A stretch of DNA of 64,000 nucleotides from Pseudomonadota bacterium (GTDB lineage: Bacteria; Pseudomonadota; Gammaproteobacteria; Burkholderiales; Burkholderiaceae_C). Position numbers and translations under genes: made by a program. The notes under the pieces are model-generated. The model was given only the letters and a program-made list of their open reading frames with translations, had not been told where the DNA came from and searched no databases. Shown here piece after piece: positions 28,990 through 36,351 of the stretch; position 1 is the stretch's first letter; the number at the start of each line of letters is the position of its first letter. The DNA lies in contig JAJZUV010000014.1 of assembly GCA_021848345.1 (NCBI GenBank), positions 22,660 through 86,659 of the forward strand. Direction: 5' to 3'.

Positions 28990-29727
28990 ATGTTTCCGAG
29001 ATCCGCGATCGCGGCCCTTGCCCCCTCCGGCCGCCTGCGCGCGGCGATCAACCTGGGCAACCCGATCCTCGCCGGGCGCGATGCGGCCGGCGGCGAGGCC
29101 CGCGGCGTGTCGGTGGACCTGGCTCGACGCCTGGCCGGGCAGCTCGGGCTGGAACTGGACCTGGTGGTCGTCGAGACCGCGGGCCGGTCGGTCGAGGTGG
29201 TCGCGGGTGGCGAAGCCGACCTGGGCTTTTTCGCCATCGACCCGGTGCGCGGGCGGGACATCGCCTTTACCGCGCCGTACGTGCTGATCGAGGGCTGCTA
29301 TCTGGTGCGCGAGGATTCGCCGATCCGCGCCAACGAGCAGGTAGATCGCGAAGGTCTGCGCGTGGTGGTGGGCAAGGGCAGCGCCTACGACCTGTTCCTC
29401 ACGCGCGAGCTGCGCCACGCCGACATCGTGCGCGCGCCGACTTCGCCGGCCGTGGTGGACGCCTTCGCGGCCGGCGCGGGCGACGTGGCCGCCGGGGTGA
29501 AGCAGCAACTCGAGGCCGACGCCCGGCGCGTCGGCGGAATGCGCCTGCTCGATGGGCGCTTCATGGTCATCCAGCAGGCGATGGGCCTGCCCAGGAGCGC
29601 CGGCGCCGAGGCGGCAGCGCTGCTGGCGGATTTCGTGGAACAGGCGAAGTCGGCTGGTTTCGTCGCCGAGGCGCTGGCGCGCCACCGCATCCAGGGCGCC
29701 TCGGTGGCGCCCCCGGCGACCGCTTGA
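28990..29727 (+). CDS. Solute-binding (SBP_bac_3) domain protein without signal peptide
   Basis: The 245 residues form an amino-acid-type periplasmic binding protein fold ([66 protein letters not shown]). AAGGAG 9 bases before the ATG at 28990 makes this start secure, and it lacks any secretion signal; the in-frame sequence upstream is not signal-like either. No permease or ATPase gene adjoins. It may be a cytoplasmic ligand-binding or enzyme-like protein (some cyclohexadienyl dehydratases share the fold) rather than a transporter part. Role unknown. Confidence 0.8.
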   Translation: MFPRSAIAALAPSGRLRAAINLGNPILAGRDAAGGEARGVSVDLARRLAGQLGLELDLVVVETAGRSVEVVAGGEADLGFFAIDPVRGRDIAFTAPYVLIEGCYLVREDSPIRANEQVDREGLRVVVGKGSAYDLFLTRELRHADIVRAPTSPAVVDAFAAGAGDVAAGVKQQLEADARRVGGMRLLDGRFMVIQQAMGLPRSAGAEAAALLADFVEQAKSAGFVAEALARHRIQGASVAPPATA

Positions 29728-29929
29728 CGCCGCGCTGCTTGCGCCACATCAGCATCCGGGTGACAGCAACTGCCCCGGGCCTCGGCAAGGGGTCTACATT
29801 CGTTCTCGTGCGGCGGGCCGGCGCATAGGCATCGCGGCTCCGGTAGCGCGGGAGCCGGGCTGCAGCAAGGCGCAGACGGGATTTCCCCGTGCGTGTCGTC
29901 GGTCCCGCCGCACCCCGGATCCCGAAGCC

Positions 29930-30619
29930 ATGGAGCCTGCACCGGAGCGCCACAACCCAGCGGCGTCGCGCGAGCTGCGCATTCCCGCGGGCGATGTCGT
30001 GCTGCACGGTGCGCTGGACCTGCCGGTCGCTGCCGTGGGGCTGGTGGTGTTCGCCCATGGCAGCGGCAGCAGCCGCAGCAGTCCGCGCAATCTCTACGTG
30101 GCGCGGCGCCTGTGGCAGGCGGGCCTGGGAACCCTGCTGTTCGATCTGCTGACTCCGGACGAGCAGGCGCTCGATCGCCGCGGCGCGGTCCTGCGCTTCG
30201 ACATCGGGCGGCTTGCGCGCAGATTGGTGGACGTGGTGGACTGGCTGCGTCGGGAAGAGTGCGTGCCGGGGTCGCGCCTGGGCTTGTTCGGAGCGTCCAC
30301 CGGCGCGGCGGCGGCGCTGCTTGCCGCGGCACGCAGACCACGACTGGTCATGGCCGTGGTCTCGCGCGGCGGCCGGCCCGACCTGGCCGGCGCGGAGCTC
30401 GCCCAGGTGCTCGCGCCGACCCTGCTGATCGTCGGCGGGTTCGACACCGAGGTGATCGAGCTCAACCGCCTGGCGGCCGGGCAACTGCGCTGCGAGCACG
30501 AGTTGCGCATCGTGCCGGGGGCGACCCACCTGTTCGAGGAACCGGGCACGCTGGGCGAGGTCGCCGAGCTGGCCGCCGCGTGGTTCCTGGCGCACGCCGA
30601 GGCCCCTTCCGGTCGCTGA
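29930..30619 (+). CDS. Alpha/beta hydrolase, dienelactone-hydrolase-like
   Basis: Cytoplasmic serine hydrolase of 229 residues. The predicted triad is Ser123 in the elbow GASTG, Asp172 in GGFDTEV and His200 in GATHLFEE. The opening VVLHGALDLPVAAVGLVVFAHGSGSSRSSPRN is the oxyanion-loop region of the DLH-like/YqkD group, often seen next to phosphoribosyltransferases, which is not the case here. The 202 bp upstream hold a GGCTCC/GGAGCC dyad but no gene. Substrate cannot be predicted. Confidence 0.82.
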   Translation: MEPAPERHNPAASRELRIPAGDVVLHGALDLPVAAVGLVVFAHGSGSSRSSPRNLYVARRLWQAGLGTLLFDLLTPDEQALDRRGAVLRFDIGRLARRLVDVVDWLRREECVPGSRLGLFGASTGAAAALLAAARRPRLVMAVVSRGGRPDLAGAELAQVLAPTLLIVGGFDTEVIELNRLAAGQLRCEHELRIVPGATHLFEEPGTLGEVAELAAAWFLAHAEAPSGR

Positions 30620-30873
30620 CCTGAAGACCGATCGAGCGAGCCGATCGCCGCGTCCCCCGGGCTTGGTCCCGAGGCAGGGCGCTGCACCGGCCGCCCGGCA
30701 GGCATCGCGCCGGGGCGCGATCTCCGGCGGATCCACCGACTATCAGGGTAATTCCCGGGCGATGAATCCATGATTCTGCATAAGATCATCTCTAAATTAT
30801 TCGGGAGTTCACCTTCTGGGGCGCGTCCCTGCGCGCCGGGGTGGACGCTTCGGGTCGCTGCGCGAGGGATGAG
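30620..30873. promoter_or_regulatory. Upstream region of the 30874 operon with ATGAT-N10-ATCAT repeat
   Basis: The 254-bp gap is GC-rich except for 30740-30805. That stretch carries a perfect inverted repeat ATGAT (30771-30775) / ATCAT (30786-30790) followed by TCTAAATTAT, a plausible -10 region. GAGGG near 30864 is the ribosome site. The arrangement suggests an operator and promoter for the following dehydrogenase pair. Confidence 0.45.
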
Positions 30874-31947
30874 ATGGACATCTGCATTCTGGGCGGAGGA
30901 CACGGCAGCCACGCGGCGGCCGCGGACCTCTCCGCCGCCGGGCATACGGTGCGCCTGTGGCGACGCGACGCCGGGGCGCTGGCCGCCCTGGGCACGCCGC
31001 CGTCCATCGATCTGGAGGACGCCGGCGGCACGTGCCGGGTGGACATCGCGCTGGCCACCGACGACATCGCCGAGGCCCTGCGCGGCGCGCACCTGGTCCT
31101 GATCCCGCTGCCGGCCACCGCGCAGGACGACCTCGCGCGGCGCATGGCCCCGCACCTGACGGACGGCCAGGTGGTGTTCCTCGCGCCCGGCAGCTTCGGC
31201 AGCTACGCGATGGCGCGCCGCGTGCGCGAACTCGGCAACCCGGCGGCGGTGCTGTGGGCCGAGACGGGCACGCTGCCCTACCTGGCGCGCAAGCAGGGGC
31301 CGCGCCACGTGCGCGTGTCGGCGCGCGCGGTGCGCCTGCCGGTGGGCGTGTATCCGGCGCATGCGGCCGACGCGGCGCTGGCCGTGATCTCCCAGGCCTA
31401 CCCCTGCGTGCACGCCTGCGGCAACGCGCTTTCGGGGGCCCTGATGAACGCCGGCCCGGTGATCCACCCGCCGCTGATGGTCATGAACGCCGCGCCGCTG
31501 CAGCATTTCCCAGCCTGGGACATCCACGCCGAAGGCACGCAGCCGGCGGTGCGCGCGGTCACCGACGTGCTGGACCGCGAGCGCATCGCGGTGCGCGAGG
31601 CGCTGGGCTACCGTGCGCCGCATTACCCGCTGGCCGACCACTACACCAGCGACCGCTGGATGTACGGCGACGCCCACCGCGCGCTGGTGCGCTCCGGCGA
31701 CTGGCGCGAGCACATCGACCTGCACGGGCATCGCTACATCGCCGAGGACACCGAGATCGGGCTGGCCTTCCTGGCCTCGGTGGCGCGCGAGGCCGGCGTG
31801 GACGCACCGACCGCCGACGGGCTGCTGGCCATCGTCGGCGCCTTTCTCGGACGCGACCTGCGGCGCGGTCCGCGCACCCTGGCCGCCCTCGGCCTGCAAG
31901 GCCTGGACCCGCGCGAGTTGAGCCGCAGGCTGCACGACGGGGATTGA
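30874..31947 (+). CDS. NAD/NADP octopine/nopaline dehydrogenase family protein
   Basis: Predicted NAD(P)-dependent dehydrogenase of 357 residues. The N-terminal Rossmann fold begins at residue 1 (ICILGGGHGSHAAAADLSAAGH), and the helical C-terminal domain has the family NAGPVIHPPLMVMNA segment and a His-rich HYPLADHYTSDRW stretch. Family members reduce imines formed from a 2-oxoacid and an amino acid, or oxidise related N-substituted amino acids. It is 7 bp ahead of a 3-hydroxyacyl-CoA dehydrogenase and probably shares its transcript. The substrate is unknown. Confidence 0.82.
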   Translation: MDICILGGGHGSHAAAADLSAAGHTVRLWRRDAGALAALGTPPSIDLEDAGGTCRVDIALATDDIAEALRGAHLVLIPLPATAQDDLARRMAPHLTDGQVVFLAPGSFGSYAMARRVRELGNPAAVLWAETGTLPYLARKQGPRHVRVSARAVRLPVGVYPAHAADAALAVISQAYPCVHACGNALSGALMNAGPVIHPPLMVMNAAPLQHFPAWDIHAEGTQPAVRAVTDVLDRERIAVREALGYRAPHYPLADHYTSDRWMYGDAHRALVRSGDWREHIDLHGHRYIAEDTEIGLAFLASVAREAGVDAPTADGLLAIVGAFLGRDLRRGPRTLAALGLQGLDPRELSRRLHDGD

Positions 31948-31954
31948 GCCCGCG

Positions 31955-32968
31955 ATGACCACACCGGATCTCGACACGCGGCCGCCACGCTACGCGGCCG
32001 TCGGCGCCGGCCGCATGGGCCGGGGCATCGCGCTGGCCTTCGCCTGGGCCGGCCACCGCATCGCCCTCATCGACCTGCGGCGGCGCGACGCGCAGGCGCT
32101 GCAGGCGCTGCGCGCCGACGTGGATGCCGAGCTGCGCGCCAGCCTGGCCGCGCTGGTGGAACTCGGCGCCATCGACGCCACGCTCACCGAGGCGGTGCTG
32201 GCGCGCATCGTCTGGACTGCCGAGGACCAGGCCGACGCGGCGCTGGCCGGTGCCGAGCTGATCCTGGAGGGCGTCACCGAGACCCCGCAGGCCAAGCGCG
32301 AGGCCTTCGAACGCATCGGGCGCTGCTGCGCGGCCGACGCGCTCATCGCCTCCACCACCAGCAGCATGGCGGTGGACCAGCTGGCCGCGATGGTGCGCGG
32401 GCCCGAGCGCTTCCTGAACATGCACTGGCTCAATCCGGCCTACCTGATGCCGGTGGTCGAGCTCAGCGTGCACGCGGGCACCGACGCCGGCGCGCTGGCG
32501 CGCACGCGCGAACTGCTGGAGTCCATCGGCAAGCTGCCGGTGGTGTGCGGCGCCGCCCCGGGCTACATCGTGCCGCGCCTGCAGGCCCTGATCATGAACG
32601 AGGCCGCGCGCATGGTCGAGGAGGGCGCCGCCAGCGCCGAGGACATCGACCGTGCCACGCGCTTCGGCCTGGGTCTGCGCTTCGCCGCGCTGGGGGTGCT
32701 GGAGTTCGTCGACTTCGGTGGTGTGGACATCCTCTACCACGCCAGCCGCGAACTCGGTGCGAGCGTCAGCGCGCAGCGCTACGCCACCCCCGACGTGATC
32801 CGCGCCATGATGCAGCGCGGCGAGCTCGGCCTGAAAAGCGGCCGGGGTTTCTACGACCACGCCTCACGCGACGCCCGCGCCTATCGGCTCGACGTGCTGC
32901 GGCGATCCCTGGAGATGTTGCACCATGCCCGACTCTGGCATCCGCCCAGCCCCGACACCCTCGGCTGA
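31955..32968 (+). CDS. 3-hydroxyacyl-CoA dehydrogenase (short, carnitine-dehydrogenase-like)
   Basis: Stand-alone NAD-dependent dehydrogenase of 337 residues. The Rossmann motif is VGAGRMGRGIALAFAWAGH, the catalytic region NMHWLNPAYLMPVVELS has the His and Asn-Pro of the 3HCDH family, and the C-terminal domain ends in LGLKSGRGFYDH. Relatives act on 3-hydroxyacyl-CoAs, L-carnitine or L-gulonate. Together with the preceding octopine-type gene it forms a two-gene operon ending against the convergent MarR gene. Whether it serves the neighbouring indole-type pathway is not clear. Confidence 0.85.
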   Translation: MTTPDLDTRPPRYAAVGAGRMGRGIALAFAWAGHRIALIDLRRRDAQALQALRADVDAELRASLAALVELGAIDATLTEAVLARIVWTAEDQADAALAGAELILEGVTETPQAKREAFERIGRCCAADALIASTTSSMAVDQLAAMVRGPERFLNMHWLNPAYLMPVVELSVHAGTDAGALARTRELLESIGKLPVVCGAAPGYIVPRLQALIMNEAARMVEEGAASAEDIDRATRFGLGLRFAALGVLEFVDFGGVDILYHASRELGASVSAQRYATPDVIRAMMQRGELGLKSGRGFYDHASRDARAYRLDVLRRSLEMLHHARLWHPPSPDTLG

Positions 32969-32999
32969 CGCGGGCCCGCGCGGCGGGCACGCGACATTT

Positions 33000-33464
33000 T
33001 CAGTCGGCCGCCTCGTTGAGCTCGATGATCCGGCGCAGCATGGCTTTGAGCTCGGACGCATGCTCCGTGCCCAGCGGCTCCAGCACGCGCTTTTCGTGCG
33101 CCTTGGCCTGCGTGAGCAGTCCGGCCACCACCTGCTGACCCGCGGATGTGATGCGCACCAGGGTCACGCGGCGGTCGCTGGGGTGGGCGAAGCGCTCGAC
33201 GTAGCCGCGCGCCTCCATGCGGTCCAGCATGCGCGTGACCGTGGGCTGCTTGTTCAGCGCCACGCGCGCGATCTCCCCCACGCTGCGTCCGGTGCTGTCG
33301 GTGAGCGTGGCGAGGATGCGCCACTCGCCGACGCTGAAGCCGCCGGCCTGCACGATGCGATGGAACTCGGCCGAGATCAGGTGGCTGGCGCGCGCGAGCA
33401 GGGCCGCCAGGTAGTCATCGACGAAGGTGCCTTCCGCTGCAGTCGTGTCCGCTCGTGCGCCCAT
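33000..33464 (-). CDS. MarR family regulator of the Rieske/ABC operon
   Basis: Winged-helix repressor of 154 residues: dimer helices about 15-35, recognition region SVGEIARVALNKQPTVTRMLDRME, wing HPSDRRVTLVRIT. It is divergent from the reductase gene at 33530 with only 65 bp between, the classic layout of a repressor relieved by a pathway aromatic. A perfect palindrome covers its start codon. iad-type auxin loci in Variovorax and Bradyrhizobium are, as recalled, controlled by MarR proteins, which agrees with the operon content. Effector is inferred only. Confidence 0.88.
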   Translation of the reverse strand: MGARADTTAAEGTFVDDYLAALLARASHLISAEFHRIVQAGGFSVGEWRILATLTDSTGRSVGEIARVALNKQPTVTRMLDRMEARGYVERFAHPSDRRVTLVRITSAGQQVVAGLLTQAKAHEKRVLEPLGTEHASELKAMLRRIIELNEAAD

Positions 33465-33473
33465 GCGCGCATG
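33462..33473. promoter_or_regulatory. Palindrome CATGCGCGCATG overlapping the MarR start codon
   Basis: A perfect 12-bp palindrome includes the MarR initiation codon (33462-33464) and lies about 57 bp before the divergent reductase start. It is placed where binding would repress both transcripts. GC-rich palindromes are common by chance in this genome, so this is a candidate operator only. Confidence 0.4.
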
Positions 33474-33529
33474 ATACGGGCGGGGTTCGCGCGTGCATCC
33501 TGGGTTCGACGCAATGGGGGCGCACGGTG

Positions 33530-34501
33530 ATGCAGGTTCGCGTGGCCGAAGTGCAGGCCTTCAATCCGCTGGTGCGCGGCTTGCTGCTCGAGCCGGTGCC
33601 CGGCGTGCTGCTGCCGGGTTACGCGCCGGGCGCGCATGTGCGCGTGCAGGTGCGCTTGCCCGACGGCGCCGAGGACTGGCGCGCCTATTCGTTGATCGAT
33701 GCGGAGGCTCCGCGGGACGCCGGAGCGGCGCGTCCGAGCTACCGCATCGCCGTGCGTCTGGAACAACCCGGGCGCGGCGGATCGCGGTTCATGCACGGTC
33801 TGCGCGCGGGCGACACGCTGCGCATCGAGCAGCCGCGCAACGACTTCGAGTTGCAGGCGCGGCCGGGCCAGGCGGTGCTACTGGTGGCCGGCGGCATCGG
33901 CGTGACCCCGCTGGTGGGCATGGCCGCGCGCTGCCGCGCCGCCGGCATCGCGGTGCGCATGGTCTACGCCGGGCGCAGCCTGTCGCTCATGGCCTTCGTG
34001 CCTGAGCTGCGCGCGCTGCTCGGCGAGGCGCTGCGACTGCACAGCGACGAGCAGCAGGGGCGGGCGCTCGACGTGGCGGGCCTGCTGCGCGATTGCGCAC
34101 CCGACGAGCAGGTCTACCTGTGCGGCCCGGGCGCGATGCTCGATGCCGCGCGAGCCGCCGCCGAGCAACTCGGCTGGCCGCGCGAGCGCCTGCGCTTCGA
34201 GAGTTTCGCCGCCGCCGCACCTGGCCAGGGCGACCAGGGTTTCGAGCTGGTGCTGGCGCAGTCCGGGCGCACCCTGCAGGTGCCGCCCGGGCAGACCATC
34301 CTGGAATGCCTGGAGGCCCATGGCTGCGATCCCCTGTTCGATTGCCGGCGCGGCGACTGCGGAGTCTGCGCGGTGCCGGTGCTGGAGGGTGAGGTGGACC
34401 ACCGCGACCACGTGCTCAGCGCGGCCGAGCGTGCATCGGGCAAGGTGATCCAGATCTGCATCTCGCGCGCCCGCGGCGCGCGCCTGGTGCTGGACATGTG
34501 A
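33530..34501 (+). CDS. Rieske oxygenase reductase, FMN/NAD(P)H-[2Fe-2S] type
   Basis: Electron-transfer partner for the Rieske oxygenases downstream, of the phthalate dioxygenase reductase/VanB class. The 323 residues contain a flavin domain (RAYSLID near 50), an NAD(P) domain (GGIGVTPL near 125) and a C-terminal plant-type ferredoxin. The iron-sulfur ligands are Cys272-x4-Cys277-x2-Cys280-x29-Cys310, all present. The ATG at 33530 directly follows a GTG; a G-rich ribosome site is about 9 bases upstream. It is the only reductase in the operon although two oxygenase pairs follow, so it may serve both. Confidence 0.9.
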   Translation: MQVRVAEVQAFNPLVRGLLLEPVPGVLLPGYAPGAHVRVQVRLPDGAEDWRAYSLIDAEAPRDAGAARPSYRIAVRLEQPGRGGSRFMHGLRAGDTLRIEQPRNDFELQARPGQAVLLVAGGIGVTPLVGMAARCRAAGIAVRMVYAGRSLSLMAFVPELRALLGEALRLHSDEQQGRALDVAGLLRDCAPDEQVYLCGPGAMLDAARAAAEQLGWPRERLRFESFAAAAPGQGDQGFELVLAQSGRTLQVPPGQTILECLEAHGCDPLFDCRRGDCGVCAVPVLEGEVDHRDHVLSAAERASGKVIQICISRARGARLVLDM

Positions 34502-34525
34502 AGCCGCATGGGCAAGGAGGGCGCG

Positions 34526-35854
34526 ATGGGCAGATATGACAACGCGGCGGCGCTGGCCGCGCTGGTGCGCGACACCGAGGTGCATCGGGACTGCTACGCC
34601 GATGCCGAGGTGTTCGAGCTGGAGATGAAGCACCTGTTCGCCAACACCTGGGTCTACGTGGGCCATGCCAGCCAGGTTCCCAAGGTCGGCGACACCTACG
34701 CCACCAGCGTCGGCGACCAGCCCGTGTTCATGGTGCGCCATGCCGACGGCAGCGTGCGCGTGCTGCACAACCGCTGCCCGCACAAGGGCGTGCGCCTGGT
34801 GCAGGAGGGTTGCGCGCATGCCGGCAAGTTCATTCGCTGCCCGTACCACGCCTGGACCTTCCGCACCGACGGCAGCCTGCTGGCCGTGCCGCTCAAGCAG
34901 GGCTACGACCCGCAGTGCTTCGGCGCCACCGAGGCCGCCGCCGGGCTGGCCCCGGTCGGCGAGGCGCGGGTGTATCGCGACTTCGTGTTCTGCCGGCTCA
35001 ACCCCGTGGGGATCGGGTTCGAGGAGTTCTTCGGCGATTCGCTGTCGACCCTGGACAACATGGTGGACCGCTCGCCCGAGGGCCGGCTCGAGGTGGCCGG
35101 CGGCGTGCTGCGCTACATGCACCGCTGCAACTGGAAGATGCTGGTGGACAACCAGACCGACACCTGCCATCCGATGGTCGCGCACGAATCCTCGGCCGGC
35201 ACCGCGGTGCGGGTGTGGAACGAGGCGCCGGAGGGAACCCCCAAGCCGATGGCGGTGGAACTGTTCGCCCCCTTCGTCAATCCCTACGCCTTTTTCGAGG
35301 GCATGGGCATCCGGGTGTGGGACAACGGCCATGGCCACACGGGAGTCTCCGACTCCCTGCATGCCGCCTACTCCCCGGTGCCGGGCTACTGGGAGAGCAT
35401 GGTGGCCGCCTACGGCGAGCAGCGCGCGCACGCCATCCTGGGTGACGTGCGGCACAACACCGTGTATTTCCCCAACATCATGGTCAAGGGGCCGGTGCAG
35501 ACCCTGCGCCTGTTCAAGCCCCTGGCGGTGGACCGCACCCTGGTGGAGAGCTGGACTTTCCGCCTGGTGGGCGCGCCCGACCTGCTGCTGGAGCGCACCC
35601 TCATGTACAACCGGCTGATCAACGCGCCGACCTCGGTGGTCGGGCACGACGACCTGGAGGTCTACGAGCGCGCCCAGCAGGGGCTGGCCTCGCGCGCGCG
35701 GGACTGGCTCAACCTGGCTCGGCTGTACGAGCCCGGCGAGCGCGAGCGCACGGTGGCCGTGACCAACGGCACGAACGAGCTGCAGATGCGCAACCAGATG
35801 CGGGCCTGGGTGCGGTTCATGACCGCCGACATGCCCGAGGGAGTCGCGGCATGA
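34526..35854 (+). CDS. Rieske non-haem iron oxygenase, large subunit (pair 1)
   Basis: Catalytic alpha subunit of a ring-hydroxylating oxygenase, 442 residues. The Rieske cluster ligands are Cys84-x-His86 and Cys105-x2-His108; the mononuclear iron site is Asp212-x2-His215-x4-His220 in DNQTDTCHPMVAH. The ATG at 34526 is chosen because AAGGAGG lies 5 bases upstream; an ATG at 34508 has no such site. The gene overlaps its small subunit by ATGA. In context it is a good candidate for the first hydroxylation of an indole-acetate-type substrate, as for IadD in published auxin loci (inference, from memory). Confidence 0.9.
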   Translation: MGRYDNAAALAALVRDTEVHRDCYADAEVFELEMKHLFANTWVYVGHASQVPKVGDTYATSVGDQPVFMVRHADGSVRVLHNRCPHKGVRLVQEGCAHAGKFIRCPYHAWTFRTDGSLLAVPLKQGYDPQCFGATEAAAGLAPVGEARVYRDFVFCRLNPVGIGFEEFFGDSLSTLDNMVDRSPEGRLEVAGGVLRYMHRCNWKMLVDNQTDTCHPMVAHESSAGTAVRVWNEAPEGTPKPMAVELFAPFVNPYAFFEGMGIRVWDNGHGHTGVSDSLHAAYSPVPGYWESMVAAYGEQRAHAILGDVRHNTVYFPNIMVKGPVQTLRLFKPLAVDRTLVESWTFRLVGAPDLLLERTLMYNRLINAPTSVVGHDDLEVYERAQQGLASRARDWLNLARLYEPGERERTVAVTNGTNELQMRNQMRAWVRFMTADMPEGVAA

Positions 35855-36345
35855 ACCCGCCCGTGACAGCCCCCACCGACGCGCAGCTGCTCGACTTCGT
35901 CCACGACGAGGCCGAGATGCTGGACGAGCAGCGCTATGAAGCCTGGCTGGAACTGTTCAGCGCGGACGGCAGGTACTGGATGCCCCTGGAGCCCGGGCAG
36001 ACCGATGCGCGCCTGCACTGCTCGCTGATGTACGAGGACCTGATGCTGCTGCGCGTGCGCGTGGAGCGCCTGCGCGGCCAGCGCACCTTCTCCCAGCAGC
36101 CGCCCAGCCGCTGCCACCACCTGCTGCAGCGCCCGCGCGTGGTCTCGCGCGACGACGCCGGCGGCGTCTACACCTGCCGCACCGCCTTCCACTACGTGGA
36201 GACGCGCGGCGACGAGCAGACCCTGTACGCCGGCTGGTCCACCCACACCCTGGTGCTCGAGGGCGCCGCGCTGCGCATGCGTCTCAAGCGCGTGGACCTG
36301 GTCAACAGCGACGCGGCCTTCGGCAATATCCAGTTGTTCATGTGA
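35851..36345 (+). CDS. Ring-hydroxylating oxygenase, small subunit (pair 1)
   Basis: Structural beta subunit of 164 residues with the NTF2-like ring_hydroxyl_B fold: DFVHDEAEMLDEQRYEAWLELFSADGRYWMP, then RVERLRGQRTFSQQPPSR and the C-terminal LKRVDLVNSDAAFGNIQLFM. Its start overlaps the alpha stop (ATGA), giving translational coupling. It forms an alpha3beta3-type complex with the preceding subunit in the family. Confidence 0.9.
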   Translation: MNPPVTAPTDAQLLDFVHDEAEMLDEQRYEAWLELFSADGRYWMPLEPGQTDARLHCSLMYEDLMLLRVRVERLRGQRTFSQQPPSRCHHLLQRPRVVSRDDAGGVYTCRTAFHYVETRGDEQTLYAGWSTHTLVLEGAALRMRLKRVDLVNSDAAFGNIQLFM

Positions 36346-36351
36346 GGCCCC

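Noticed and set aside
32969..32999. CGCGGGCCCGCG palindrome followed by ATTTT between the dehydrogenase and MarR genes as an intrinsic terminator
   Set aside because: The stem has no usable loop and the short T-run is about 15 bases away and inside the convergent gene end.
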